Shown piece by piece: positions 17,221 to 25,773 of a DNA stretch of 64,000 nucleotides (the first letter of the stretch is position 1; every line of letters starts with the position of its first letter). The stretch lies in assembly GCA_963735445.1 (NCBI GenBank), contig CAVTLC010000033.1, forward strand, positions 62,001 through 126,000, given 5' to 3'. Origin of the DNA: AP-15 sp963735445 (lineage in GTDB: Bacteria > Pseudomonadota > Alphaproteobacteria > ATCC43930 > CGMCC-115725). The position numbers and the translations under genes are program-made. The notes below the pieces were generated by a model. It saw nothing but the letters and a program-made list of their open reading frames with translations, searched no databases and was not told the DNA's origin.

Positions 17221-18664
17221 CCGTCGTTAGCGACTTTTGCCAGCTGCGGACCAATGCGCGCAACGAAACTTCGGTGGCTGCGGAGATCACCAGTGGCGGC
17301 AGCGGCAAAAACTCCGTGGGCCGGGGCGCTGGTGGTGGGGCTGCGAGCACAACATGCGCGTTGGTGCCGCCAAAGCCGAACGAGTTCACGCCGGCGAGGC
17401 GGCGCTCTGACGACATCAAGATCGGCTCGGCCGTTCGCACAAGCCGCAGATTGAGCGCTGCAAAGTCGATCTTCGGATTGGGGCTTTCGCAATGCAAGGA
17501 CGGGGGCAAGACTCCGCGCTCGAGCGCCAATGCCGCTTTCAATAGCCCAGCCATCCCCGATGCCGGTTCCAGATGCCCGATATTGGTTTTGACCGAACCG
17601 ATCGGCAGCGGCTCCCGACGGCGCGTACCGACCATATGCCCAACTGCGGCGGCCTCGACCGGGTCTCCCGCTGGAGTTCCAGTGCCGTGCATCTCAAAAT
17701 AGGCAAGATCATCCGCTACAATGTCTGCGTCTTGATAGACCGACCGCAGCAGTGCTGCTTGCGCAGCCTCGTTTGGCAACGACAATCCGATCGTGCGGCC
17801 ATCCGAATTGCAGCCTGTCGCCAGTATCAGCGCACGCACAGGGTCATTATCGGCAACCGCGTCGGCGAGCGGCTTTAAGATGACCACGCCGGCGCCCTCG
17901 CCACGAACATAGCCGTCGGCGCGCTCGTCGAAAGCAAAACACCGGCCCTGCGGCGATAGCATCGACGCGCGGCAAAAACCGAGAAACGGATAGGGTGTCA
18001 GCAGCAGATTGATGCCGCCAACAATGGCGGTTGAAATCTGCCCAGCCCGGATTGCTTCACAGGCCTGGTGCAACGCCACTAGCGAGGACGAGCAGGCGGT
18101 GTCGATCGTTAAGCTCGGCCCGCGAAGATCGAATACATAGGAAATGCGATTGGCGATAATGCTGAGCGCATTTCCGACCATAAAATAGGGATCCGCGGCC
18201 GCTGGATCGCCGAGGCACAGATCGGAATAATCCGTTGCCGACGCCCCGATATAGACACCCATATCACTGGCTGCAGACCGGCTGGGCGGAATGCCGGCGT
18301 CCTCGAAGGCGTGCCAGACCAATTCCAGTAGAATCCGCTGCTGCGGATCCATTTGGGCCGCCTCGCGCGGCGATATTCCAAAAAAAGATGGTTCGAACCT
18401 GTCGATCCCGTCGATCAGCCCGGCGGCCCAGGTGTAGCTCTTGCCAGGTTCGGTGCGTTGCGGATGATAAAAGAATTGGGTCGCCCATCTGTCGGATCCG
18501 ACCGCGGTTACAGCATCCTTCCCGGCGACAAGCAGCTGCCAAAAGGCTTCGAGGCCATCGGCGCCCGGAAAACGACAGGCGGCGCCAACAACGGCAATCG
18601 GCCCCTCACACGTGGCCGCCGAACGGCGGCTCCGAACCGCCAATCTGTCCCCTCTCCCCGGCAT
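16763..18664 (-). CDS. type I polyketide synthase, ketosynthase and AT start
   Basis: The N-terminal fragment with a complete ketosynthase: PIAVVGAACRFPGAD at residue ~22, active-site Cys in DTACSSSLVALHQA, His in EMHGTGTPAGDP and His in NIGHLEPASGMAG. The linker FGFGGTNAHVVLAAPP leads to the start of the acyltransferase, AFVFSGNGAQYPGMG. After ELGWSV (about 16895) the frame is wrong and the last ~45 residues are not real. The whole synthase, reassembled, is about 2,480 residues with one KS-AT-DH-pseudoMT-ER-KR-ACP module, the order of iterative highly reducing PKSs. No phosphopantetheinyl transferase is nearby. Confidence 0.9.
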   Translation of the reverse strand: MPGRGDRLAVRSRRSAATCEGPIAVVGAACRFPGADGLEAFWQLLVAGKDAVTAVGSDRWATQFFYHPQRTEPGKSYTWAAGLIDGIDRFEPSFFGISPREAAQMDPQQRILLELVWHAFEDAGIPPSRSAASDMGVYIGASATDYSDLCLGDPAAADPYFMVGNALSIIANRISYVFDLRGPSLTIDTACSSSLVALHQACEAIRAGQISTAIVGGINLLLTPYPFLGFCRASMLSPQGRCFAFDERADGYVRGEGAGVVILKPLADAVADNDPVRALILATGCNSDGRTIGLSLPNEAAQAALLRSVYQDADIVADDLAYFEMHGTGTPAGDPVEAAAVGHMVGTRRREPLPIGSVKTNIGHLEPASGMAGLLKAALALERGVLPPSLHCESPNPKIDFAALNLRLVRTAEPILMSSERRLAGVNSFGFGGTNAHVVLAAPPPAPRPTEFLPLPPLVISAATEVSLRALVRSWQKSLTTVADTQLPGLLRAAARGRDHQRHRLAIQSGNRNGFVDALDRFHGNETGPEIVSGTAVVGARLAFVFSGNGAQYPGMGQAALRTSGTFRAAVEAVDSLLCAELGWSVVCSDRGRGGGNGACSRRHRSAAAFCDPSRHCQCIACEWHCGRRSPRT

Positions 18665-19118
18665 TGCGCCGAGTTAATATTTATGGCGGCGTCAAAGTGG
18701 CGTCATATTGCCAGCCGGGCAGAATGGATTGTCGATGAATGCACGGCCACTCGGAAAAACTATGCCGACCAGTAAAGGTAGTTGGCGGAGGCCACCGATG
18801 CGGCTAGATGGTTCCGCGCCACAGCTATTTTAGACTAACTCAGCATCCGGGCGACGCCGTCTCCGTCGCTCTCCTCAGCCTACGGCCGCGAGCGCGTCCT
18901 AGACGAGGCGGTGATCCTCGATTCCATCGTGCGACAGTCGTTCACGGCCTTTGAAGGCGCGCTTGCCGGGAATGCGGAATTCGTCGCCGGGCTCTTGGAG
19001 CGCTCTTAATGCGGTCAATCAGTGCCGTGATTACCCGATTGAACATAGAGCGGCAGATAGGTCTGCGGTGTCGCCGAGCGGACGGCATGCCGATGCTGAC
19101 CGCTCGGCAACAACATTT
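18665..19118. other. intergenic region between PKS and hemerythrin gene
   Basis: No complete gene. The part just above 18664 must contain the minus-strand PKS promoter, but I see no confident boxes. On the + strand 18839-19009 is an open frame with very protein-like sequence (for example ERVLDEAVILDSIVRQSF) that is preceded by a stop and lacks an ATG, possibly a gene remnant. Confidence 0.4.
19073..19108 (-). terminator. strong hairpin after the hemerythrin gene
   Basis: A perfect 9-bp inverted repeat GCCGAGCGG (19073-19081) / CCGCTCGGC (19100-19108) with an 18-nt loop that itself contains the palindrome CGGCATGCCG. It begins 10 nt past the stop of the hemerythrin gene. There is no T-tract on the minus strand, so it may act as a transcript-stabilising hairpin rather than a classical terminator. 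Confidence 0.45.
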
Positions 19119-19718
19119 CTAAAGAAGCATCGCTTTCTCGCGATGCACTTCGCTCAGCAGATTGGCCGTGCGCCGGTCATTCAGCGCAGCCCTCAGTTTG
19201 GGAAACTCGACTTCCTCCTCTTCTTTCGCATGCTTTTCTACGATTTGATGCAACGAGCGCAGGTCATCGAGCCATTTCGAGCTGTCCTTCGCCGCGTGTT
19301 CGAGCTCAAACAGCCGGATCTTCATGTCCGCGTGCTCGCGATACAATTGTATCGCCTGCTCCGCCCGATGGGCGTCATCGTGCAGCATCGGATAAATAAT
19401 GTCCTCCTCGGCAAGCGCATGCGCAGTCAGCATTCGCTTGGCCTGAAACAGCATCGCCGCCCGGCGCACGGTCGCCGAGTTGTCGGTCGCCTCGATTTGC
19501 TCGAACAGCGAGAGCAGCTTGCGGTGGTCCTGCGCCAGTGCATCGAACGGATCAGTGCCGGCCATGCTCCGGAGTGAGCCGATCGCCTGACCCGCGAAGG
19601 GCGGCGCGATGCGCGTCGCTGCTAGAGTCAGCAAGGCTCCGGCACCAAAGCTGATGACATTGCGAGTTGAAAACCACTCCGAGCCGCCATTCGCATCGGA
19701 GCGATATTGTTGGGCCAT
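19119..19718 (-). CDS. hemerythrin (HHE) domain protein
   Basis: A ~199-residue protein. After an N-terminal hydrophobic stretch (VISFGAGALLTLAATRIAPP, possible membrane anchor) comes an HHE-type four-helix bundle with the metal-ligand pattern FDALAQDHRKLL, AHALAEEDIIYPML, LYREHADMK and VEKHAKEEEEVEFPKL. Such proteins bind a di-iron centre and act in O2/NO sensing or storage. The ATG at 19718 is chosen over 19769 because AGGACGAGG lies just upstream as ribosome binding site. It is monocistronic; its neighbours are unrelated. Confidence 0.85.
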   Translation of the reverse strand: MAQQYRSDANGGSEWFSTRNVISFGAGALLTLAATRIAPPFAGQAIGSLRSMAGTDPFDALAQDHRKLLSLFEQIEATDNSATVRRAAMLFQAKRMLTAHALAEEDIIYPMLHDDAHRAEQAIQLYREHADMKIRLFELEHAAKDSSKWLDDLRSLHQIVEKHAKEEEEVEFPKLRAALNDRRTANLLSEVHREKAMLL

Positions 19719-19864
19719 CCTCGTCCTCCATTGTCGGTACGCGTGAGTCAACGCGAGGCCCGCTCGCAATGCTCCAAAGGTTGGTCCGGTCGATTTCTTT
19801 CTAGGCTCAGCTTTGGGATCGCGTGCTGTTCCACATTCCGGCGACCCTTTGCCCCATTTACTTG

Positions 19865-21457
19865 TTATTTATCAAGCCAGAGATCTTCGAAACGATACGA
19901 GTTGTAGATGCTGTTGACCATCGTCGTCAGACCCTTGACGTATGGCTCTCGGCAGTTCGCGGCGCGGGTGTAAAACAGGATCGGCCGGGCATCATCGTCG
20001 ATGAGTTTGCGCTCGATCTCCCACACCAGCTTTTTGCGTTTTTCGAAGCTCGATTCCGTCGATTGGCGGTCGACTAGTTTGTCGATCCCGGGGTTGCAAT
20101 AACCGGTGTAGTTGCGCTGCGCACCGCACACATAATTCTCGTAAAACGCCACATCCGGGTCGTCGACCGCGCTTTCGGTCACGTTGACGCCGACCTTGTA
20201 ATCCTTGCGCATCAGGGTTGGATACCATTGCGTGGTGTCGATCGGATTGAGATTGGCGTCGATATAAATCTCCTTCAGCTGACTGATCAGGATGACCGCA
20301 GCGTCGCGGTAGGGTTGGACATTGCGCGTCACGACCGTGACCGATAGATGCTTGTCGGGTCCGTAACCCAGTTGCTCCATGATCTTGCGAGCTTGGGCAC
20401 GGCTCGAGGTGACATCCGGGTCGTAGCCCGGCAATGATTTCAGCGTATAGGCGGGCATTCCCCACACGCCCTCCGGCGGCGGCTGCATCACGCCGCCAAT
20501 CGTCCCTTGGCCATCGGCGATGATGTCGACAAACGCCTGCCGGTCGAGGCTCAACGTCATCGCCCGGCGCAATTGCGCATTATCGAAGGGCGCCACATCG
20601 CGGTTGACGAGCAGGTTTCGGTTGACGTTGGGGATGGTCATGTCGCAGATCGCCTGCGGCAGCTCGCGCCTGACGTCCTTTAGTTGCGGCATCGTGACCC
20701 CGAAATAAACGTCCTCCTTGCCGGCGATAAAGGACAATAGCCGCGTCGATACATCTTTGATGATCCGGTATTCGATCCCGTCGAGGTAAGGCCGTCCCGG
20801 TTTCCAGTAATCCGAATTGCGGGTCACTGTGATCGATTGGTTCGGCTTGAAGTCGACAAACTTGAACGGGCCGGTGCCGATCGGGTGCTGACGCATCTGA
20901 GCTGGTGGTACGTGGCACGGATAAATCGGCGTCCACCCGGTCGCCAGCATCGCCAGCAGCGAAGGCTGCGGCCGTTTCAAGTGAAACGTGGCCTCGTAGT
21001 CGCCATTGCTCGACACCTCCTTTACGTTGTCGAACCACGACTTGCGCGGATTGATGCGCAGTTTTTCGGCCCCCTTGCCCTGCAGCAAATCGAGCGTGCA
21101 CTTGACATCGGCTGCGGTGAACGGCTTCCCGTCATGCCATTTGACGCCGCGGTGCAGCGGAAAAGTGAGTTCCGTCCCCTCTTCATTCCACGACCAGCCG
21201 GTGGCGAGTTCGGGGATGATCGAGTCGAAGGTGTTTTGCGGCTCGTCCTGCTTGAAGATGACAAGGTTGTTGAAGACGCCCATTGTCGGGCGATTAACGG
21301 CGACAGTTGATTCCTCCAGCATCGACATGCTGGCCGGGCTGTCGAAATGCCCGATCCTCAGCGTGCCGCCCTGCTTTTGGGCGAGAGCCGGCGGCGAGAC
21401 GGCGAGGATCAGCGCAAGCCAACCCGTCGCCGCGAATCCTGTCAGGTTCCGCTTCAT
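19865..21457 (-). CDS. ABC transporter substrate-binding protein, family 5 (peptide/nickel type)
   Basis: A ~530-residue periplasmic SBP. It starts MKRNLTGFAATGWLALILAV with a Sec signal peptide cleaved after PALAQ, then GGTLRIGHFDSP, ELATGWSWNEEGTELTFPLH, RGVKWHDGKPFTAADVK and the typical hinge GTGPFKFVDFKPNQSITVTRN. An upstream extension to 21556 is open but lacks family similarity. No permease or ATPase genes are adjacent on either side, so it is an orphan; the ligand (peptide, sugar, glycoside) cannot be told. The divergent neighbour is an LLM oxidoreductase, 260 nt away. Confidence 0.88.
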   Translation of the reverse strand: MKRNLTGFAATGWLALILAVSPPALAQKQGGTLRIGHFDSPASMSMLEESTVAVNRPTMGVFNNLVIFKQDEPQNTFDSIIPELATGWSWNEEGTELTFPLHRGVKWHDGKPFTAADVKCTLDLLQGKGAEKLRINPRKSWFDNVKEVSSNGDYEATFHLKRPQPSLLAMLATGWTPIYPCHVPPAQMRQHPIGTGPFKFVDFKPNQSITVTRNSDYWKPGRPYLDGIEYRIIKDVSTRLLSFIAGKEDVYFGVTMPQLKDVRRELPQAICDMTIPNVNRNLLVNRDVAPFDNAQLRRAMTLSLDRQAFVDIIADGQGTIGGVMQPPPEGVWGMPAYTLKSLPGYDPDVTSSRAQARKIMEQLGYGPDKHLSVTVVTRNVQPYRDAAVILISQLKEIYIDANLNPIDTTQWYPTLMRKDYKVGVNVTESAVDDPDVAFYENYVCGAQRNYTGYCNPGIDKLVDRQSTESSFEKRKKLVWEIERKLIDDDARPILFYTRAANCREPYVKGLTTMVNSIYNSYRFEDLWLDK

Positions 21458-21717
21458 TCCCAGTACCTCCCAAGGCGTTCGCAGGCTCGCCGCGTTGCCG
21501 TTGCGGCTCCCGAACCCCAGCGAAACCCGCGGCCGAAGCCAGTCCTCCGGACCCATTGGCTGGGTCTCGTGACGGCGCCGGTGAGCGAATAATTATCATT
21601 ATCTGAATGATCGGTCCATCTCGGTCGGGGAATGAGACCGAACTTGCTGCTGGCCCGCGCCAGCCGTTCACGACTAAGCTCGGCTGACTAACGGTTCACA
21701 AGCCCGGGAGGACGGCG

Positions 21718-22572
21718 ATGGATTTCGGCGCGTCGATGTTTTTCACCGAATATTCGATGGGCCCCGGTCAACTCGCTCAAGCGCTCGAGGCGCGCGGGTT
21801 CGAGTCGGTTTGGGCGCCGGAGCATTCGCACATTCCGAGTTCGCGCTGTCACAGCCGGCCTCGGGCGGCCAGCTTGGCCGGCAGTATTACGACGTCATGG
21901 ACCCGTTCGTCACGCTGACTGCGGCGGCGATGGCAACCAAAGACCCTGAAGCTCGCAACCGGTGTTTGCCTCGTTATCCAGCGCGATACGATCCAGACCG
22001 CAAAACTCGTGGCCTCGATCGACCAGGTTTCGGGTGGGCGCTTTCTGTTCGGTATCGGCGGCGGCTGGAATCAGGAGGAGATGGCCGACCACGGCACCGT
22101 CTTCAAAACGCGGTTCAAGCGGATGCGCGAGCAGATCGAGGCAATGCGCGCGATCTGGACCGAGGAAGAGCCCGAATACCACGGCGAGATCGTCGATTTT
22201 CCAAAGATGAAGACCTGGCCAAAACCGGCGCAGAAACCGTACCCGCCGGTCATTGTCGGCGGCGCCTTTCCGCACAGCGCCCGCCGCGCGGCACGCTATG
22301 GCGACGGCTGGGTCCCGAATGCGAGCCGCGCGCACTATGCCGACGTCACCGATTTCCTGCCGCAATTCCGCCAGATGCTGGCAGATGCCGGGCGCGAGCC
22401 GACCCAGGTTCCGGTGTCGATATTCGGCGCGCCCGAGGATCTCGATCGGCTAAAGCGCTATCGCGACCAGGGCATTGCGCGCGCGATTGTCGCGTTGCCA
22501 TCGGCCAAAGCCGACGAGATCCTGCCCGTGCTCGACCGCTGGGCCGAGCTAATCCGCCGCTCTGCGCACTGA
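21718..22572 (+). pseudogene. LLM-class F420/flavin-dependent oxidoreductase, two single-base indels
   Basis: A TIM-barrel luciferase-like oxidoreductase of ~285 aa whose reading moves between frames. Residues 1-43 (MDFGASMFFTEYSMGPGQLA to HIPSSR) are in one frame. SQPASGGQLGRQYYDVMDPF continues in a second frame after a missing base near 21848. The remainder, from TLKLATGVCLVIQRDT through the FLFGIGGGWNQEE motif to WAELIRRSAH, is back in the first frame after an extra A in AAA at about 21937. The two indels compensate, and everything outside the 90-nt segment is intact, so this may be an assembly error rather than a dead gene. Substrate unknown. A GlcG/HbpS-like gene follows 21 nt later. Confidence 0.8.
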
Positions 22573-22593
22573 GCTTTTAAAGGATCCCGCCCG

Positions 22594-23028
22594 ATGTTGA
22601 GCCTGCAGCAGGCCTCGGTGATTGTCGACAAAGCGCTGGAAAAGGGCCGCGAACTCGGGTTCAAGCCGCTGACCGTCGTGGTCCTCGATGGCGGCGGCCA
22701 TCTGAAGGCGATGAAGCGCGAGGACGGGTCGAGCCTGTTGCGACCCGAGATCGCCGGCGGCAAGGCGTGGGGCGCGCTCGGCATGGGATTTGGCGGGCGC
22801 GAATTTGCCCGCCGCGCCGCGGCAAACCCGGCCTTTATCCAGGCGCTCAGCGTCGCCTCGGGTGGCAAAATCGTGCCGGTGCCGGGCGGAGTCCTGATCC
22901 GCGATGCGGCGGGCGAGATCGTCGGTGCGGTCGGCATCAGCGGCGACACCTCGGAAAATGACGAAACCTGCGCTGTTTTCGGCATCGGCTGCGCCGGGCT
23001 CGTCGCCGATACCGGAGATCCCGCCTAA
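22594..23028 (+). CDS. GlcG/HbpS family heme-degrading/binding-like protein
   Basis: A 144-residue protein with the whole GlcG/HbpS (DUF336) domain: LQQASVIVDKALEKG, VVVLDGGGHLKAMKREDG, the Gly-rich LGMGFGGREFA, and the terminal GAVGISGDTSENDE. Members bind heme or act in small-molecule catabolic operons (glycolate, propanediol) with unclear biochemical role. It follows the LLM oxidoreductase by 21 nt and is likely in the same transcript, suggesting a shared catabolic task. No signal peptide, so cytoplasmic. Confidence 0.88.
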   Translation: MLSLQQASVIVDKALEKGRELGFKPLTVVVLDGGGHLKAMKREDGSSLLRPEIAGGKAWGALGMGFGGREFARRAAANPAFIQALSVASGGKIVPVPGGVLIRDAAGEIVGAVGISGDTSENDETCAVFGIGCAGLVADTGDPA

Positions 23029-23498
23029 CCATCGAGGCGACCCCGCGTCTCTCGCGCAGGCCAGAACAGTTTCCTAAAAAGACAAACTCCGGCAACAAAG
23101 TGCGCGGACAGCTGTCTCGGCAGAGCGTCAGCGAGAGACCGGCCCCGGCCCGGCCCGAGTTCCGGGTTAACCCTATCTGATTTCGTTTATTTGCTCTTGT
23201 TGATCTACCCCTGCGAGCGTCTCCGCTCATGGGGGTGGGCTTTTCACGTCAAGTTCGGCCAACCGCTGCATGGTCAGCCGGAACACGATTAAGCCGCGCA
23301 ATAAATTAACTATATCTTATTATAGTTGTATTTTGATCTGAGTGATATACGAAATAGTGTCAATCTCACTCGGGCTGCGTCGATGCAGCAATCATTTGCC
23401 CGTCTCCGGGCTGTACCGAAGTCGTTCCCGACACCGCACCGAGTTGTCCGCTGTCGGCTTAGAGCCGCCTTGGCCGCTCCGCGGATGAGGGCCGGCGC
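23029..23498. other. intergenic region, 470 nt, with terminator and AT-rich palindrome
   Basis: There is no gene. It contains a terminator-like hairpin (23207-23236) and an unusually AT-rich patch (about 23290-23355) with a perfect 7-bp inverted repeat AACTATA-TCTTAT-TATAGTT at 23308-23327, which could be an operator or promoter for the DUF5131 gene downstream. Confidence 0.45.
23207..23245 (+). terminator. intrinsic terminator candidate downstream of the HbpS-like gene
   Basis: ACCCC (23207-23211) pairs with GGGGT (23232-23236) and GAGCG (23215-23219) with CGCTC (23224-23228) around a TCTC loop, with two G-T pairs and one mismatch between. The hairpin is followed by GGGCTTTTC. It ends 180 nt after the gene, so a small RNA ending here is also possible. 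Confidence 0.5.
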
Positions 23499-24710
23499 GT
23501 GACGATACCCCGCGTTGGCATTGATTGGATCGGCCGGCTGTCTTCGGCGCCCGCGACTGCCACCGGAGCGACGCCGGCGGATGTCGCACCGCCGAATTGG
23601 TATGACGTGACCTGGAACCCGACCGCCGGATGCTCGCCCACTGGGCCAGGCTGCGATCATTGCGATGCGGTGCGCACCGTCGCCCAACTCGCGCGAATGG
23701 GCGGAAAGGGCGGTAGCCGCTACGCCGGGCTGACCACGACGAGCCGGGCCGGCGTCGAGTGGACCGGCGAACTTCGCGTGCGCGATGATGTCTTGGCCTG
23801 GCCGCTCCTACAGCGGAGGACGCGACGCATCCTGGTCAATTCGCTGTCCGATCTGTTCCACGAGCAGCTCGCCACCAAGACCATCGATGCCGTGCATGCA
23901 GTGATGACCGTCGCCCATTGGCACAGATTTCTGGTGCAGACGCGACGCGCTACGCGAATGCGCGCCTATTACATCGACCCGGAGACGCCGCGCCGGATCG
24001 CTGTGGAAATTGGGCAATTGGCCGAAAAAATGCTGCCGGGAGCAAATTCTGCACCCGGCGAGGCTGGCACTGATGCCCCCATCCCGCCGCCCGGCAACGC
24101 CAATGCCCGGCGTGCCTGGACTGCCGGGCTGGGCCGCGTAGTTACTCCTGATGCTGCCGTTCTCGGACCCGAACCGGCCGCTGCGACGATCGAACCGTGG
24201 CCGCTTCCGAACCTTTACCTCGGGGTTTCGATCGAAGACGAGACCCGCGCGGGTCGCCTCGGCGAGCTGTTGCAGACCCCGGCCGCATTACGTTGGGCGT
24301 GTTACGAACCGCTGCTCGGCGAGGTTCGGCCGGATCACGTTCCGCTCGGCGAAGGCGGCTATGTCGATGCGCTTTCGGGCTTTCGCTTCGATATCGACGA
24401 CCGTGGCCGAAGATTGCCAATTGCTGCGCCGGCGCTGCCGGCACTCGACTGGGTCGTTGCCGGGGGTGAGACCGGAATCGGCGCCCGCCCGACTCTACCC
24501 GGCTGGATCCGCAATCTGCGCGACGGCTGCGCTGCCGCGGGAGTACCGTTTTTCTTCAAGCAATGGGGCGAGTGGGGCCCGGCGCCGGGAAACGGCTCCG
24601 GAGCCGAGATCGTGCGCTCCGGGCGTCGCGCTGCGGGCCGATCGATCGACGGCCGCTCCTGGGACGAAATGCCCATGGTCCTGCGCCGGCGCGCCCGCCA
24701 GCAGCGTTGA
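23499..24710 (+). CDS. DUF5131 (phage Gp37/Gp68) family protein
   Basis: A 403-residue protein with the DUF5131 hallmarks: VTWNPTAGCSPTGPGCDHC (Cys-x6-Cys-x2-Cys cluster, residues ~45-55), VNSLSDLFHE, LYLGVSIEDE, RWACYEPLLGEV, and the C-terminal WVVAGGETGIGARP and FFFKQWGEWGP. The three Cys suggest an iron-sulfur or metal site, but no reaction is established for the family. It is longer than usual (~250-300) because of a ~35-residue leader and an insert around residues 160-225. The GTG start at 23499 is used because the neighbouring ATG frame closes at once. It stands alone, with no phage genes around it. Confidence 0.85.
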   Translation: MTIPRVGIDWIGRLSSAPATATGATPADVAPPNWYDVTWNPTAGCSPTGPGCDHCDAVRTVAQLARMGGKGGSRYAGLTTTSRAGVEWTGELRVRDDVLAWPLLQRRTRRILVNSLSDLFHEQLATKTIDAVHAVMTVAHWHRFLVQTRRATRMRAYYIDPETPRRIAVEIGQLAEKMLPGANSAPGEAGTDAPIPPPGNANARRAWTAGLGRVVTPDAAVLGPEPAAATIEPWPLPNLYLGVSIEDETRAGRLGELLQTPAALRWACYEPLLGEVRPDHVPLGEGGYVDALSGFRFDIDDRGRRLPIAAPALPALDWVVAGGETGIGARPTLPGWIRNLRDGCAAAGVPFFFKQWGEWGPAPGNGSGAEIVRSGRRAAGRSIDGRSWDEMPMVLRRRARQQR

Positions 24711-24845
24711 GTCGCGGCTCGTAATCCAAAGTGTACAGCCTCGGTTTTGATTTCGCAGCCCGAAGCCGAAACCCACGGCTTTCTGCCGCACGCCCCTCTT
24801 GCGTCTTGCAGCAGGCTAACTCGGCGGGTGCACTCCTGATCGGCG

Positions 24846-25514
24846 TTATCTCGGATGGATGCGGCGATAGACGCCGGGCGAGCCCTCGTCATGGCGCAAA
24901 TAGGGCCGCACTCGGCGGGTCCACGGGTTGCTGTCACGAGTTCGGTTCCAGGCCTCGCTCTCCGGCACCCCCACGTGCTCAAACTCGTAAAGCGTCAGGT
25001 ACTTCGGCTGGCCCTCCACGGCGACATAACGGCGCGCGTTGATACAGCCCGGAACCGTCAGGTAACCGGGAATATAGACCGTGTTGTACCAATCGTTGAA
25101 TTCTTCTTCGACCACGCTCGATACATCGATCCGCCCCATCTGCAACACCGGCGCCATCTCGACCGTTTGCTCGATCGGGTTGGTGTGCACCGGAAATATC
25201 TGGCGGTAGGCATTGCGCAGGAAATTGCGCCCGATGCGGCTTGTCCCGCTTTTCTGTCGCGTCGCCGAGGGCTGGTATTTCTGCGAGTCGAGATAGGCCG
25301 AGCTGCGCAGCACGTTGTGGTCTTCGAGCTCGTAGATCGCGAGGTATTTCGGCCCGCCCTTGACTGCCTCATAGCGCCCGGCATTCAAAAAACCGGAAAT
25401 CGCGAGCATCCGCGGGAGATGTTCTTCATCGTACCAGCGATTGAACTCAGTCTCGAATTCGGGGTCGATGTCGGCCCATACCATCAACAGCCCGGTACCG
25501 CGCGTCTTCGCCAT
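24846..25514 (-). CDS. EthD/DUF4286-like duplicated ferredoxin-fold protein
   Basis: A 222-residue protein made of two similar halves, each with an EthD-like pattern: FNRWYDEEHLPRMLAISGF and GRYEAVKGGPKYLAIYEL in the first half; FNDWYNTVYIPGYLTVPGC and RRYVAVEGQPKYLTLYEF in the second. Such dimeric alpha-beta barrels are common beside catabolic oxidoreductases but have no single activity. The ATG at 25514 has GAGGAGGGTGCG upstream as ribosome binding site. It is divergent from the SDR/thiolase pair (260 nt away), which suggests a common pathway. Confidence 0.75.
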   Translation of the reverse strand: MAKTRGTGLLMVWADIDPEFETEFNRWYDEEHLPRMLAISGFLNAGRYEAVKGGPKYLAIYELEDHNVLRSSAYLDSQKYQPSATRQKSGTSRIGRNFLRNAYRQIFPVHTNPIEQTVEMAPVLQMGRIDVSSVVEEEFNDWYNTVYIPGYLTVPGCINARRYVAVEGQPKYLTLYEFEHVGVPESEAWNRTRDSNPWTRRVRPYLRHDEGSPGVYRRIHPR

Positions 25515-25773
25515 CGCACCCTCCTCGATTTCCGCAAAGCCGATTGCCGAGCCTAGCACGCGGCAGGTTGCATGCAACGCCCGGCCCGCGGGGTGAAGCA
25601 TTGGCGGCTCCGCCCGTGCTGCGCTAACATCGCGCGGGGTTTTGCGCAGAGCACGGAAGAGGTCGGCGCGAAAGCGCGTGGTCCGGGCCAGCAGCGAGCT
25701 GCCATTGCTGGCGTTCTGCTTCAACGGCACGACGAGTAAAATTTGATTCAAGTATCCCTATAAGGAAACCGAC

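Noticed and set aside
18391..18402. GGTTCGAACC resembling a tRNA T-arm
   Set aside because: It is inside the ketosynthase coding region in the correct frame, without tRNA structure around it.
21590..21717. possible promoter boxes in the divergent SBP/LLM region
   Set aside because: Only weak matches were found; no pair with acceptable spacing could be defended.
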